A stretch of 38,665 nt of DNA from a virus, in the IMG/VR virus record IMGVR_UViG_3300022752_000177, positions 1-38,665 of that record; one strand, written 5' to 3'. This document shows positions 13,031 through 20,297 of the stretch, piece by piece (the stretch's first letter is position 1; the number at the start of each line of letters is the position of its first letter). The notes beneath the pieces were generated by a model. The model had not been told where the DNA came from and did not search any database. It was given only the letters and a program-made list of their open reading frames with translations. The position numbers and the translations under genes were made by a program.

Positions 13031-13221
13031 CCTTTAACAGCCTTGATGGGATGCGCGAACTTGCCGCAACGCTGGTCAAACTTGCTGGCGGCAGGATTGT
13101 ATTGCGCAAAGAAGATGAAATCGGCCCCTATCAGATGCGCCGCACTATCGCAGAAGACAAAACGACCGGCGAGCGCGTCTTGGTGATTGAGGTGCAGGAA
13201 GATGCACATGGCCACGCTTAA
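13018..13221 (+). CDS. Small hypothetical protein (67 aa)
   Basis: The protein is 67 residues beginning MSDDPFNSLDGMRELAATLV, with a beta-rich second half (GRIVLRKEDEIGP, ERVLVIEVQEDAHG). Its ribosome site and first codons lie in the upstream gene and belong to the duplicated start cassette. No family is recognised. Confidence 0.6.
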   Translation: MSDDPFNSLDGMRELAATLVKLAGGRIVLRKEDEIGPYQMRRTIAEDKTTGERVLVIEVQEDAHGHA

Positions 13222-13315
13222 CCCGGCCCTGTTTCTCCAAGGGCGTACAAATCCGCTGGCATACCGGAAGGGTGTGTATGCCACACATATCGAGGAGAGC
13301 CGCAATGTCGGATGA
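13208..13315 (+). CDS. Tiny hypothetical protein (35 aa)
   Basis: The product is 35 residues (MATLNPALFLQGRTNPLAYR...). AGGA lies eight bases upstream of this ATG; an ATG two codons earlier is too close to the ribosome site. It ends in ESRNVG like the 84-residue coiled-coil protein, because the second copy of the repeated start cassette supplies both its end and the next gene's start. Confidence 0.45.
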   Translation: MATLNPALFLQGRTNPLAYRKGVYATHIEESRNVG

Positions 13316-13317
13316 TC
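13294..13317 (+). repeat. 24-bp start-cassette direct repeat, copy 2
   Basis: This is the second exact copy of the 24-base sequence. Flanking bases differ from copy 1 on both sides. The shared junction supplies ribosome site, start codon and upstream stop for an unrelated pair of genes. Confidence 0.9.
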
Positions 13318-13682
13318 TGGTGGGGCTTGCAATGCGCTGGGCGGCTCGGCTGAACGAGTCTGAGGACGAAGAGGATAATCGCATCGGTGCAGTGATCGAC
13401 GCGCTGCTCGACCGTGATGAAGCCCAAGAAGCCGAAATACGCAGCCTCCGCGAGCAGGTGGCGAAGGCCGAAGCCGCCGAACACCGCGCACGGCTTGAAG
13501 GCGCAGAGGTGATGCGGGAGGCGGCGGCGAGGGTGATCAGAAGCGGGATGCACAACGAATACGCAAGGCCGCAACCTGCGCTGACCGCCGCTGTGCTTGC
13601 CCTCGACCCCGCCGCCATCCTGGAGGCACACACCCGCGCGAAGGCCATGGACAAGCAAGCGGGGGATGCTGACACGTTGTAA
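13305..13682 (+). CDS. Coiled-coil phage protein (125 aa)
   Basis: This is the last gene of the rightward transcript. It has 125 residues, with a long acidic coiled coil (residues 20-70: AQEAEIRSLREQVAKAEAAEH). A REAAARVI...AVLALDPAAIL segment follows, common in small phage accessory proteins. It has the same MSDD start as the gene 290 bases upstream, but the rest is unrelated. Confidence 0.6.
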   Translation: MSDDLVGLAMRWAARLNESEDEEDNRIGAVIDALLDRDEAQEAEIRSLREQVAKAEAAEHRARLEGAEVMREAAARVIRSGMHNEYARPQPALTAAVLALDPAAILEAHTRAKAMDKQAGDADTL

Positions 13683-13755
13683 GGGTTACACAGCCCGCGC
13701 ACCGCCCGCCAAGTATAGCGAAAACTTCGGCAGTATAGCGCAGGCAGTCCCCACC
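13683..13755. other. Convergence point of the two transcripts
   Basis: This 73-base gap lies between the ends of the rightward and leftward gene blocks. AGTATAGCG occurs twice, 20 bases apart. No strong stem-loop with a T-run is visible on either strand, so any terminator here would be factor-dependent. Confidence 0.5.
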
Positions 13756-14064
13756 CTACCCCCTGATCGAAAGCGCCCACATATCCGCCGCGTTCGCGCT
13801 GTCTGCTTTCGGCTTCGACGCAAGGTCAAGCAGGATCAGCGCAGCCCAGCCCACAAGGGCGTCAATGTCATCCGGTAACGGCGCGCGGTGCCTCAGGATC
13901 AGGGCTGTCCGCTCCAGCAACGCAATGCCGGTGGTGCGGCCTATACCCTGCAACGGATATGTTCCGTCTATACCGCCAAGGGTATCGGATATGTTACCGA
14001 GCGGGCAGTTTTCGCCCAATGGCTGCCCTTTGGCCGCGCAATCTTCCCGCTCGGGATTATCCAT
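13756..14064 (-). CDS. Hypothetical protein (102 aa)
   Basis: This is the last gene of the leftward transcript. It has 102 residues from the ATG overlapping the previous stop by eight bases; a TTG start further up would overlap that gene more. The N-terminal part has several Gly and Cys (CAAKGQPLGENCPLGNISD). The C-terminal part is helical (DDIDALVGWAALILLDLA). No family is recognised. Confidence 0.55.
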   Translation of the reverse strand: MDNPEREDCAAKGQPLGENCPLGNISDTLGGIDGTYPLQGIGRTTGIALLERTALILRHRAPLPDDIDALVGWAALILLDLASKPKADSANAADMWALSIRG

Positions 14065-14182
14065 CCTCTTGCGTCCCGTCCAGTGCGGGAAGCTCACGCA
14101 CAAGCTGTTCCTGTGCTGCCCACCAGTCCGCTACAGCGCGGGCTTCGGAGCCGAACCAGAAGAGAATGTCACGATAGGTCAT
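14057..14182 (-). CDS. Small hypothetical protein (41 aa)
   Basis: The product is 41 residues (MTYRDILFWFGSEARAVADW...) and aromatic. A GAGGA site lies upstream within the end of the metallophosphoesterase gene. Its TAA lies inside the start of the next gene. No family is recognised. Confidence 0.5.
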   Translation of the reverse strand: MTYRDILFWFGSEARAVADWWAAQEQLVRELPALDGTQEDG

Positions 14183-14186
14183 GCTG

Positions 14187-15392
14187 CTATGTCCTCATAA
14201 CAGGTGGCACGTAGTGATCGGGATGACTGGCGCGCACGATGTCCCGCACGAGGGCAATCGGCATTACCTTGCGCCCGCGTTCGCCGTAGCGCCGGGATCG
14301 AAGGACCAGCGTCATGCACTGCTTGGACCGCCACCCGCCGTCATGGGCGTACTTGTCGCGCGGGGCTAGGTTGTTCCAGCTTTCAAAGACGCAGCCGGGA
14401 AGCTCTTTGCGCTGCGAATGGTGAACGTGTCCGCCGTCGATATAGCGGTACTCCGTTTCGCCCCAGTCAATAGCGTAGTCCTCCGCCATGACCTTAGCCA
14501 CCGCTTCCGGCTTGGCCTTGTCGCCGTGGTGGATCAGCACGAAGGTCTTGCCCATGCGATAGGCGATGTAGGGGCTTTCGTTCCGAAGCACGTTCACGCG
14601 CGGATTGTTCCGGTGCAGCGAGCGCATCAGGACCGCAATCCAGCTATCGTTGGATCGGGAGTGGTTGCCCTGGTTGTAAATCAGATCGACCGTGTTTGCC
14701 TTCGCCAGCGCGCGTTCCGCGATGAACTCGCAAATCTCCACATAAGCGTCGATCATCTTCCAGTAGCGGGTGTCGTAATCCACCGCGTGTCCGCTGGCCT
14801 CTGTCATGGCCTTGAACGTCTCGTAATGGGTTCCATCACCGAGATCGTTGATCACCATGCGTTCGCACGGCGGGGCCTCGTCGATCAGCGCAGCAGCGGC
14901 GGCGCATATTTCGCGCTTGGCAATGGTGATGTCGAAGTTAGCACCCGTCTCTGCCTCGCTCGCCAGCATCCCGATATGGGCGTCCCCGATTTGCAGGAAC
15001 GGCACAATGTCGGATTGCGGTTCTTCCGGTGCGGGGAGAATGGCAGGGTCTATTGGCTTGACCGCCTCGATTGCGGTGCGGATGCCTTCCCAATAGTCCC
15101 GTTCGGCGGCGCGGGTCTTGAGCCAGATCGGCTCGCCAAGTGCGGTCTTGGTGAAGTGCGAATAGCCCCGAAGCTCGAACCCTTCCGCTACGGGATGGTC
15201 AATGCCGGATTCGGGTGCGTATCCCTGTTTTGCCGCCCGCGCCTTCACCCGGCGATAGGCCTTGCTTACCGCATCTTTGCTTAGTCCTAGCGCCTCCGCC
15301 GCCTTCCGGGCGGAGCCGTGGAATATCATGCAGTCTAGGTGCTCTCGCTCAACAGGTGTGGCGAACTCATAGAGCTTGGGATCGACCTGCAC
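14187..15392 (-). CDS. HTH-metallophosphoesterase fusion protein
   Basis: The protein is 401 residues with a GTG start and an AGAGGTG site. Residues 18-50 form a helix-turn-helix (KAAEALGLSKDAVSKAYRRV). The C-terminal calcineurin-like phosphoesterase has all metal motifs: D137-x-H139, G185-D186, N243-H244, H288-H289-G-D and G321-H-V-H324. This architecture recurs in phages, sometimes misnamed oxidoreductase. The substrate is unknown; a DNA-binding nuclease or phosphodiesterase is the natural guess. It is unusual that it lies after the lysis genes, far from the replication genes. Confidence 0.8.
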   Translation of the reverse strand: MQVDPKLYEFATPVEREHLDCMIFHGSARKAAEALGLSKDAVSKAYRRVKARAAKQGYAPESGIDHPVAEGFELRGYSHFTKTALGEPIWLKTRAAERDYWEGIRTAIEAVKPIDPAILPAPEEPQSDIVPFLQIGDAHIGMLASEAETGANFDITIAKREICAAAAALIDEAPPCERMVINDLGDGTHYETFKAMTEASGHAVDYDTRYWKMIDAYVEICEFIAERALAKANTVDLIYNQGNHSRSNDSWIAVLMRSLHRNNPRVNVLRNESPYIAYRMGKTFVLIHHGDKAKPEAVAKVMAEDYAIDWGETEYRYIDGGHVHHSQRKELPGCVFESWNNLAPRDKYAHDGGWRSKQCMTLVLRSRRYGERGRKVMPIALVRDIVRASHPDHYVPPVMRT

Positions 15393-15419
15393 ACGTTCAC
15401 CTCTTGGCCGTTGATCCGG

Positions 15420-15908
15420 TCACTTGGGAAGGGACGCGGCCCAATCGTGCGCCCCGATCCCGTACGTCACTGCGTCGGTGCAGGCTTGCACGTCGCTTTC
15501 GGATACCATGACGGCATCGGCGGGCAGGCTTGCAGGAACGCCGGGACCGCGACCTTCGGCGCTGGCAACGGCTCTGCCGGTCGAACTCGCAAAGGTGCCG
15601 CGCACCCGGTGAGTAAGCACATACTGATCAGCAGAGCGGCGAGCGTCCGCCAGCTTGGATTGAAAGGCTTGGTCGGCATTGTCTGCATTCCTTTTGTAGC
15701 GGGCCTCTGTGGCCTGTAGCGCGGCAACGGCCTTGGATTGGGCGGTGTATTGCATTTGTATATACAAAGCCCGGTCAGCGGCTCTCAGCGCCTTCTCTGC
15801 ATGGTAGGCGTGTCGGTAGTGGTTTGCTGCCAGAGCAAGCCCCAGAAACGCCAGAGCGCCAAACAGGCCGATGCCCCATTTCCAGCGGGTGAGTAGAAGG
15901 CCGATCAT
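15420..15908 (-). CDS. Rz: Rz-like i-spanin
   Basis: The protein is 162 residues. A single N-terminal membrane segment (residues 9-29, KWGIGLFGALAFLGLALAAN) is followed by a periplasmic coiled coil (residues 35-90) and a variable tail. I-spanins join an outer-membrane o-spanin to fuse the two membranes in the last step of Gram-negative lysis. The o-spanin gene is nested in another frame inside it. It is coupled by ATGA to the holin candidate. Confidence 0.8.
   Translation of the reverse strand: MIGLLLTRWKWGIGLFGALAFLGLALAANHYRHAYHAEKALRAADRALYIQMQYTAQSKAVAALQATEARYKRNADNADQAFQSKLADARRSADQYVLTHRVRGTFASSTGRAVASAEGRGPGVPASLPADAVMVSESDVQACTDAVTYGIGAHDWAASLPK
15467..15679 (-). CDS. Rz1: Rz1-like o-spanin lipoprotein (nested in Rz)
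   Basis: The protein is 70 residues from the ATG with AAGGA nine bases upstream; earlier in-frame starts lack that spacing. The signal peptide (WRTLAALLISMCLLTGC) ends in the lipobox LLTGC, so the mature lipoprotein starts at Cys. The short mature part is Pro-rich (RVRPAEPLPAPKVAVPAF), as in Rz1. It lies wholly within the Rz gene in a different frame of the same strand. The overlap itself supports both calls. Confidence 0.8.
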   Translation of the reverse strand: MPTKPFNPSWRTLAALLISMCLLTGCAAPLRVRPAEPLPAPKVAVPAFLQACPPMPSWYPKATCKPAPTQ

Positions 15909-16078
15909 TCCTTCACCTGCTGATGAGGGGCAAGGTAGCCAAGGAACCCGCCAAGGATCAGGCTGGCAATCTTCTCGATTGCGTCTTTGGAATCCGGCAC
16001 CAGAGCAGTGGCCACCAGTGTCATGGCATAGACCACGATAATGGCGAGGATCATGGTTTGCAGGGTCGATAGCTTCAT
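15905..16078 (-). CDS. Two-span membrane protein, holin candidate (57 aa)
   Basis: The product is 57 residues from the ATG with GGGGGA at good spacing. A longer in-frame upstream extension would overlap the endolysin gene. Two hydrophobic segments are visible (residues 7-27, QTMILAIIVVYAMTLVATAL, and 37-50, IASLILGGFLGYLA) with a short polar loop, and the tail is charged. Size and position between endolysin and spanin genes fit a class II holin or pinholin-like protein, but the XhlA-like protein upstream is a rival candidate. Confidence 0.6.
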   Translation of the reverse strand: MKLSTLQTMILAIIVVYAMTLVATALVPDSKDAIEKIASLILGGFLGYLAPHQQVKE

Positions 16079-16173
16079 AGAATCCCCCATGTGATCAGAA
16101 AGAAGCTCATCACGATGATAGCGAGGTAGGTGGCGCATTCGGTGAGAGCGCGCTTGCGTTGCTCGGGGGTCAT
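16075..16173 (-). CDS. Tiny membrane protein of the lysis cassette (32 aa)
   Basis: The product is 32 residues with a charged N-terminus (MTPEQRKRALTE) and one hydrophobic span (residues 15-32, TYLAIIVMSFFLITWGIL). ATGA overlaps couple it to the endolysin upstream and the holin candidate downstream. It might be an antiholin or a holin subunit. Confidence 0.55.
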   Translation of the reverse strand: MTPEQRKRALTECATYLAIIVMSFFLITWGIL

Positions 16174-16640
16174 GCGTCAGGCGTCCCGTAAAGCAGGGCT
16201 TCAGCAACGCGGCGGCGCAGAAGGCCTCGCATCACGCGGCCATCATTCTTCGTCCAAAGCATGAAAGCGTCTTGCGCCCCGGCGTAGTCGCCTTCCTTGT
16301 GCTTCCGAAGAACCGTGGAGGTTTTGAACCCGCCTTCACCAGCGCCGATGTTGTAGGCCAGCGATACCATTGCAGCCATCTGGTGAGCGGTAGTAGGGGC
16401 TTCACCGATCAGCTTTGCGACCTTATCGCCAAATGCCGTAAGGTCGGTAAGAAACCGCTCATCCGCCTGTTCCTGTGTCCAGACAGTGCCAGGGCCAATG
16501 TCAGGGCCGGTCGAGCCCCAACCGATGGTCCACGGCTTGCCGTCCTTGCTGCCGGGATCGGGATAGGCCTTGAGCTTGCAGCCTTCAAACTGGTGCATCA
16601 GCTTCGTGGCGAGCGGTTGCCATGCGGTCACGGTGATCAT
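16170..16640 (-). CDS. Endolysin, GH24 lysozyme (T4 lysozyme-like)
   Basis: The protein is 156 residues. It is a muramidase that cleaves the MurNAc-GlcNAc bond of peptidoglycan at lysis. The catalytic triad pattern E-x8-D...T is visible as E19 (FEGCKLKAYPDP), D28 and T38 (WTIGWGST), with a ten-residue insertion between D28 and T38. AMVSLAYNIGAG in the second half is typical. There is no hydrophobic N-terminal anchor, so it is not a SAR endolysin and should depend on a holin. It lies between the XhlA-like and small membrane genes. Confidence 0.9.
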   Translation of the reverse strand: MITVTAWQPLATKLMHQFEGCKLKAYPDPGSKDGKPWTIGWGSTGPDIGPGTVWTQEQADERFLTDLTAFGDKVAKLIGEAPTTAHQMAAMVSLAYNIGAGEGGFKTSTVLRKHKEGDYAGAQDAFMLWTKNDGRVMRGLLRRRVAEALLYGTPDA

Positions 16641-16894
16641 CAGTGCCCCCCGAAAATCAGCGCGCCGAACTTGACAATCAGCCCGCCGATAAAGCCCGCG
16701 AACACCATCAGGGCACCTAGCGCACCCTTTCGCTTGTTCTCGGCCTGCTTGAGCGCCTCCACGTCCGTTTTTATCGCGCGAAGCTCGTCCTTGATGTCCT
16801 GAAAGCCCTGCGACACAACTTTCTCCAAGGCTTCCAAGCTGGCCTCCACGCGCCCCATGTCGCGGCTCAGGTCTGTGTGGTTGGGCTGGGTCAC
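16640..16894 (-). CDS. XhlA-like membrane protein with coiled coil
   Basis: The product is 84 residues. Residues 13-52 are a coiled coil (VEASLEALEKVVSQGFQDIK), and residues 58-82 a hydrophobic C-terminal span (GALGALMVFAGFIGGLIVKF). This layout matches XhlA-type haemolysin/holin-associated proteins, which act with a holin in lysis. It starts by overlapping the tail spike stop (ATGA) and ends fused to the endolysin start. Confidence 0.7.
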   Translation of the reverse strand: MTQPNHTDLSRDMGRVEASLEALEKVVSQGFQDIKDELRAIKTDVEALKQAENKRKGALGALMVFAGFIGGLIVKFGALIFGGH

Positions 16895-19434
16895 GACACG
16901 CGCACCGAGTTGATCACGCTCGAAAGCGTATTGGTGCCATCCGTCTCTTGGGTCACGCCAACCACGGAAACCTGCAATCGGTCACCAGCGGCGAAGGTCG
17001 TACCCGTTGCAGCAAAAGCATAGTCAGCAGCCGCGCCAGTGACAGTCAAAGCCGCCGTGGTCACAAGGTCTGCGCTCGATGTGCCATCCGATGCGATGCG
17101 ATAGACCCGCGCTACCACCGTGCGGGTTCCCGCTGTGCCCGTCCCGGTCGTATTTGCGTTGATCGTGACGGTAATGTCGCGGCCTGGGATATACGTTGAC
17201 GGTAGGGTAAAGTCGAAAACCGCCGTAGTCGTCTTGGTGTTGGCCTGCGCGTTTTCGCCTTGCAGAGAAATTGAAGTGCCGAGCGTGGCGAAAATCTTGT
17301 ACTTGCCCGCCCCGCCAGTCGTATCAACCGGCGTGAAGTCGCTGTTGCGCGCATAGACCAGATGCCCCCGCAGCGCCGGAATGATGCCCGAATAGACCTC
17401 GGTCACTGTCATGCTGTTGACAGTGAAGTCAGTAACATTCGAGCCACCCGAAAGCATCCACGAATGTGAACTGCTAGTAGCGGTAAATGTCAGAGAGCCG
17501 TTACTGGTAATACCAGATGCCGTCGCAATGACAGTGCCGCCGCCATTCGGACCCCGAGCAAACATAGTGACGCCCGCCGCCCCAGTAACTGTGCGAGTGC
17601 CCCATGCAATGCGATAGGTCCGACCCGGCACCGTGCGCAGATTGCCATAAGCGCGTGCAAGGGTTGCCGTAGCACCCGCGATGCTGACGTTGTTGCCAGT
17701 GACCGTCAGTGTGCCGGTGTAGCCGGTTGGGATGCCCGTATCCCGGCTGTTAAACAGGTCAGTGACAAAACCGCCATTCGTCACCAGCGGGTCCAGTTCC
17801 CCCGGAACGGTGGAGACATGCACAATCTCGCGGTCAACGTAGAACGTCTTGCCGTTGTCAGCCCCCGCAGAATCGCCGCAAAGGAGATTGAGCGTGATGG
17901 TCTGGTCCGTGTCCAGAATCTGGATCATCGCAGTTGACCAGCGCCAGCCATCCCGCGCTGCCGAAGTCAGCCAGGATGTGAACACCCGGTTGCCGCCCGG
18001 ATTGGTAACAGTGATTTGCGCGCGGCCTGTGTTGTTCGCCATGTTGGCCGGAACCCAGACACGCGCCTGATAGATCAGCCACCGCTTTTTGGCGAGCGAG
18101 AGGATGCTGGTGAGGTCAACCGACTTGATGGGGTTGGCACTCGCATTTGGCGTAATCGCCATGCTATAGATGCCAGTTTCAGTATAGCCCACCGACTTGG
18201 CAGGCGTGCAGTTGGTGAAGGAATGCCCGGTCGGTGTACTGCTGGTCCAATCGGTATAAGCGGGATTGGAAAGCAGGTTCTGCGCGATGCGGTTCAGAGG
18301 CCGATTGAGCGCGGGACCGCCTGCAACCTTGCGTTCGGCCAATGCTTCACCAAGCGCCGGGAGGGCGATGTTGACACCATCCGGGACTGCGGGGTGCAAG
18401 CCGCCGTTGCCATCCTGCGTGTAGTAGGCGAGGTCAATTGTACCGCCTTCACCGCCAATCGCGGGAGTATCAAGGTTGCCCAAAGCTTCGAACTTGGCCG
18501 AAACATCGATGATGCCAAGGCCCAATTCAGCCGCGACACGTCGCCAAGTCGCCTGCACCGACCGAGAGAAACCCAGATACCGCAGCCGAGGATTTTGCAG
18601 CGTGATGAATACGTCCGCCTGCGGATTGAGGTGCATCAGATTGCTGACGCTGGTCACCATGTGCGGATAGTAGTCAGCAGGTGTCAGCAGATAGCCAAGG
18701 TTGTGCCCTTGGTTGATAAGCATCAGGTCGTAGGACCGGCCTAGCGAAAGAACGTCCAGTTCCTTGGCACCTTGCGTCGTCGCAAACTCGGAACCGGGGA
18801 TGGCGCAGTTATCGACGTAGATTGTGCGGCTTCCGGTGCCGGTCTGGATCGTGGTAGGCGACTGCCAGCCAGAGCCGTTGATATAGAGCCGATAGATGAT
18901 CGTGTGCGTCGGAGCGGCAGGCGCGAGGTATTCCGAGACCCAGCGGTAAAGCGGCTCGCCGGTATCGTTCCACGTGCTGTCCGAGTTGATGAAGATCGCA
19001 AGGTCTTCTTGCCCTGCGCGGATTTTGCGCCAGAACGCCTGACCATGCGCCGCGTTGCCGTTGCGCGTCTGGGTAATCAGCGTTTGCAGGTTCTCGTTGG
19101 TGGGGGTGTTGATGAGCGCCGCGCCTTTGGTGGCCGTGGTGCTGGCGAGGTCCGCGACAACCTGCCCCATGTTGACCGAGCGATCTACGCGCGATTGCTG
19201 GACGCTGGACGCATTGAAGTAATACAGGTCGTATGTGCCTTCCGATATCCAGAAGTCATAATTCCCGGCGTCGTCAACCTTGGCGCGATTGTTCACGCCC
19301 GAAACACTCTGGATCAGCGTCCCCGCTTCATTGGCATAGATCGGGACAACAGTGCTTCCGGTGCGCGCCTCGACGTACCAACCCGGCAGCGCATCGCCCT
19401 TGGTGTTCGTGGAAAAGCCGAAATAATGATACAT
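16891..19434 (-). CDS. Tail spike with SGNH/GDSL-type hydrolase domain
   Basis: The protein is 847 residues. Residues 1-75 are probably the virion-attachment part. Residues 145-365 look like an SGNH hydrolase: block I is S151-D152-S153 (INSDST, nucleophile S153), block III is G243-H-N245 (INQGHN), and block V is GGLH347P. The usual DxxH aspartate is not in register; the nearest Asp is D341, six residues before the His. The C-terminal half (about 380-847) has two jelly-roll-like carbohydrate-binding segments and beta-sandwich repeats. Such spikes deacetylate surface polysaccharide. It is followed directly by the lysis genes. Confidence 0.75.
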   Translation of the reverse strand: MYHYFGFSTNTKGDALPGWYVEARTGSTVVPIYANEAGTLIQSVSGVNNRAKVDDAGNYDFWISEGTYDLYYFNASSVQQSRVDRSVNMGQVVADLASTTATKGAALINTPTNENLQTLITQTRNGNAAHGQAFWRKIRAGQEDLAIFINSDSTWNDTGEPLYRWVSEYLAPAAPTHTIIYRLYINGSGWQSPTTIQTGTGSRTIYVDNCAIPGSEFATTQGAKELDVLSLGRSYDLMLINQGHNLGYLLTPADYYPHMVTSVSNLMHLNPQADVFITLQNPRLRYLGFSRSVQATWRRVAAELGLGIIDVSAKFEALGNLDTPAIGGEGGTIDLAYYTQDGNGGLHPAVPDGVNIALPALGEALAERKVAGGPALNRPLNRIAQNLLSNPAYTDWTSSTPTGHSFTNCTPAKSVGYTETGIYSMAITPNASANPIKSVDLTSILSLAKKRWLIYQARVWVPANMANNTGRAQITVTNPGGNRVFTSWLTSAARDGWRWSTAMIQILDTDQTITLNLLCGDSAGADNGKTFYVDREIVHVSTVPGELDPLVTNGGFVTDLFNSRDTGIPTGYTGTLTVTGNNVSIAGATATLARAYGNLRTVPGRTYRIAWGTRTVTGAAGVTMFARGPNGGGTVIATASGITSNGSLTFTATSSSHSWMLSGGSNVTDFTVNSMTVTEVYSGIIPALRGHLVYARNSDFTPVDTTGGAGKYKIFATLGTSISLQGENAQANTKTTTAVFDFTLPSTYIPGRDITVTINANTTGTGTAGTRTVVARVYRIASDGTSSADLVTTAALTVTGAAADYAFAATGTTFAAGDRLQVSVVGVTQETDGTNTLSSVINSVRVS

Positions 19435-19445
19435 CGCTAATCCTT

Positions 19446-20114
19446 TCAGACGCCGATAGCGATCCAGGGCACCGTGACCGTGCGGTCATCGGCGTTCCAG
19501 ATTGTGAGGTTGGTGAGGGTGTGGCTGACATAGCCGGTGTTCTGGCTGTTCGTGGTCGAGCCGGAGAGGGCAACCGCCGAGACATTGGGCGTCGCGACAG
19601 TGGTATAGGCTACCGGGAAGGTAACGGTCGCACTGCTATCCGCGCCAACCGAAGCCGAGCCCCACTGAAAGAGCAGGCCGTTGGTGAACTTGATGTAGCC
19701 GGGGGATGCGAACGAGTAGGAGCTTACCCCTAGCCCGCCTAGTGCCGTCAGAGCCGCACTAGCCGTAGTTGCCCCCGTCCCCCCCGAGGCAATGGCAAGT
19801 GCGCTGGAAAGGCCCGAAATGGTGCCGCCAGTGATCGCAACCGCATTCGCATTCTGCGTGGCGATGCTCCCCAAGCCCGCCGCAGAACGAATGCCCGCCG
19901 CCGTAGTCGCGCCGGTTCCGCCATTGACCACAGGGAGAGCGGTCGAACCTGCAAGGAAGGTCTGCAATCCGCTAGCAAACGTGCTGCGGATGATCGCCAT
20001 GGCCGAACGAATGGCGTTATTTATGTTCGCCGGGGGACAGCCTTCGGCAATATTAATTCCATCGACGGTGCCATTAGAGCTGGCGGTCGTGGACCAGTCA
20101 AAAACAGAGGGCAT
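19446..20114 (-). CDS. Tail fibre / tail collar protein
   Basis: The protein is 222 residues. The N-terminus has the NINNAIRSAMA element common at virion-proximal ends. NGGTGATTA occurs at residues 64-72 and GGTGATTAS at 111-119, a repeat typical of trimeric fibres. The C-terminal GYIKFTNGLLFQWG...PVAYTT...VPWIAIGV matches the gp53-like fibre tip domain of many phages. It lies just below a terminator and just upstream of the spike gene, so the two may form one adhesin complex. Confidence 0.8.
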   Translation of the reverse strand: MPSVFDWSTTASSNGTVDGINIAEGCPPANINNAIRSAMAIIRSTFASGLQTFLAGSTALPVVNGGTGATTAAGIRSAAGLGSIATQNANAVAITGGTISGLSSALAIASGGTGATTASAALTALGGLGVSSYSFASPGYIKFTNGLLFQWGSASVGADSSATVTFPVAYTTVATPNVSAVALSGSTTNSQNTGYVSHTLTNLTIWNADDRTVTVPWIAIGV

Positions 20115-20125
20115 GGGCGAGCCTC

Positions 20126-20156
20126 AAAGAAAAAGCCGCCCGGTGAGGAGCGGCTT
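20126..20156 (-). terminator. Rho-independent terminator after the ejection protein gene
   Basis: On the minus strand AAGCCGC pairs with GCGGCTT (20150-20156 with 20133-20139) across a 10-base loop and is followed by TTTCTTTGAG. This is a clear stem plus T-run. It follows the 1137-residue gene and precedes the fibre gene, so it should reduce, not abolish, fibre and lysis expression unless antiterminated. Confidence 0.75.
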
Positions 20157-20189
20157 GGGGAATGGCGTAGTGTGTGGTATTTGGGCGGG

Positions 20190-20297
20190 ATGTTATTTCA
20201 CGCCATCCAAGTCATCATCGTCTCAGCCATGTTCACCGCAGGCCTGACGTTCTCACTGACCAGATTCGAGAAGCGGAACGACCGCCCCCCCGAATAG
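20190..20297 (+). CDS. Possible tiny plus-strand membrane ORF (35 aa)
   Basis: The 35-residue frame on the strand opposite to all neighbours has a hydrophobic N-terminal half (LFHAIQVIIVSAMFTAGLTF) and a charged tail (RFEKRNDRPPE). It sits in the gap after the terminator and runs antisense into the end of the 1137-residue gene. The ribosome site is poor. It could be chance. Confidence 0.25.
   Translation: MLFHAIQVIIVSAMFTAGLTFSLTRFEKRNDRPPE

Noticed and set aside
14418-15284. 288-codon plus-strand frame antisense to the metallophosphoesterase
   Set aside because: The opposite strand has every catalytic motif of the phosphoesterase, and this frame has none.
16170-16640. SAR (signal-arrest-release) endolysin
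   Set aside because: The N-terminus is polar and lacks a weak hydrophobic anchor.
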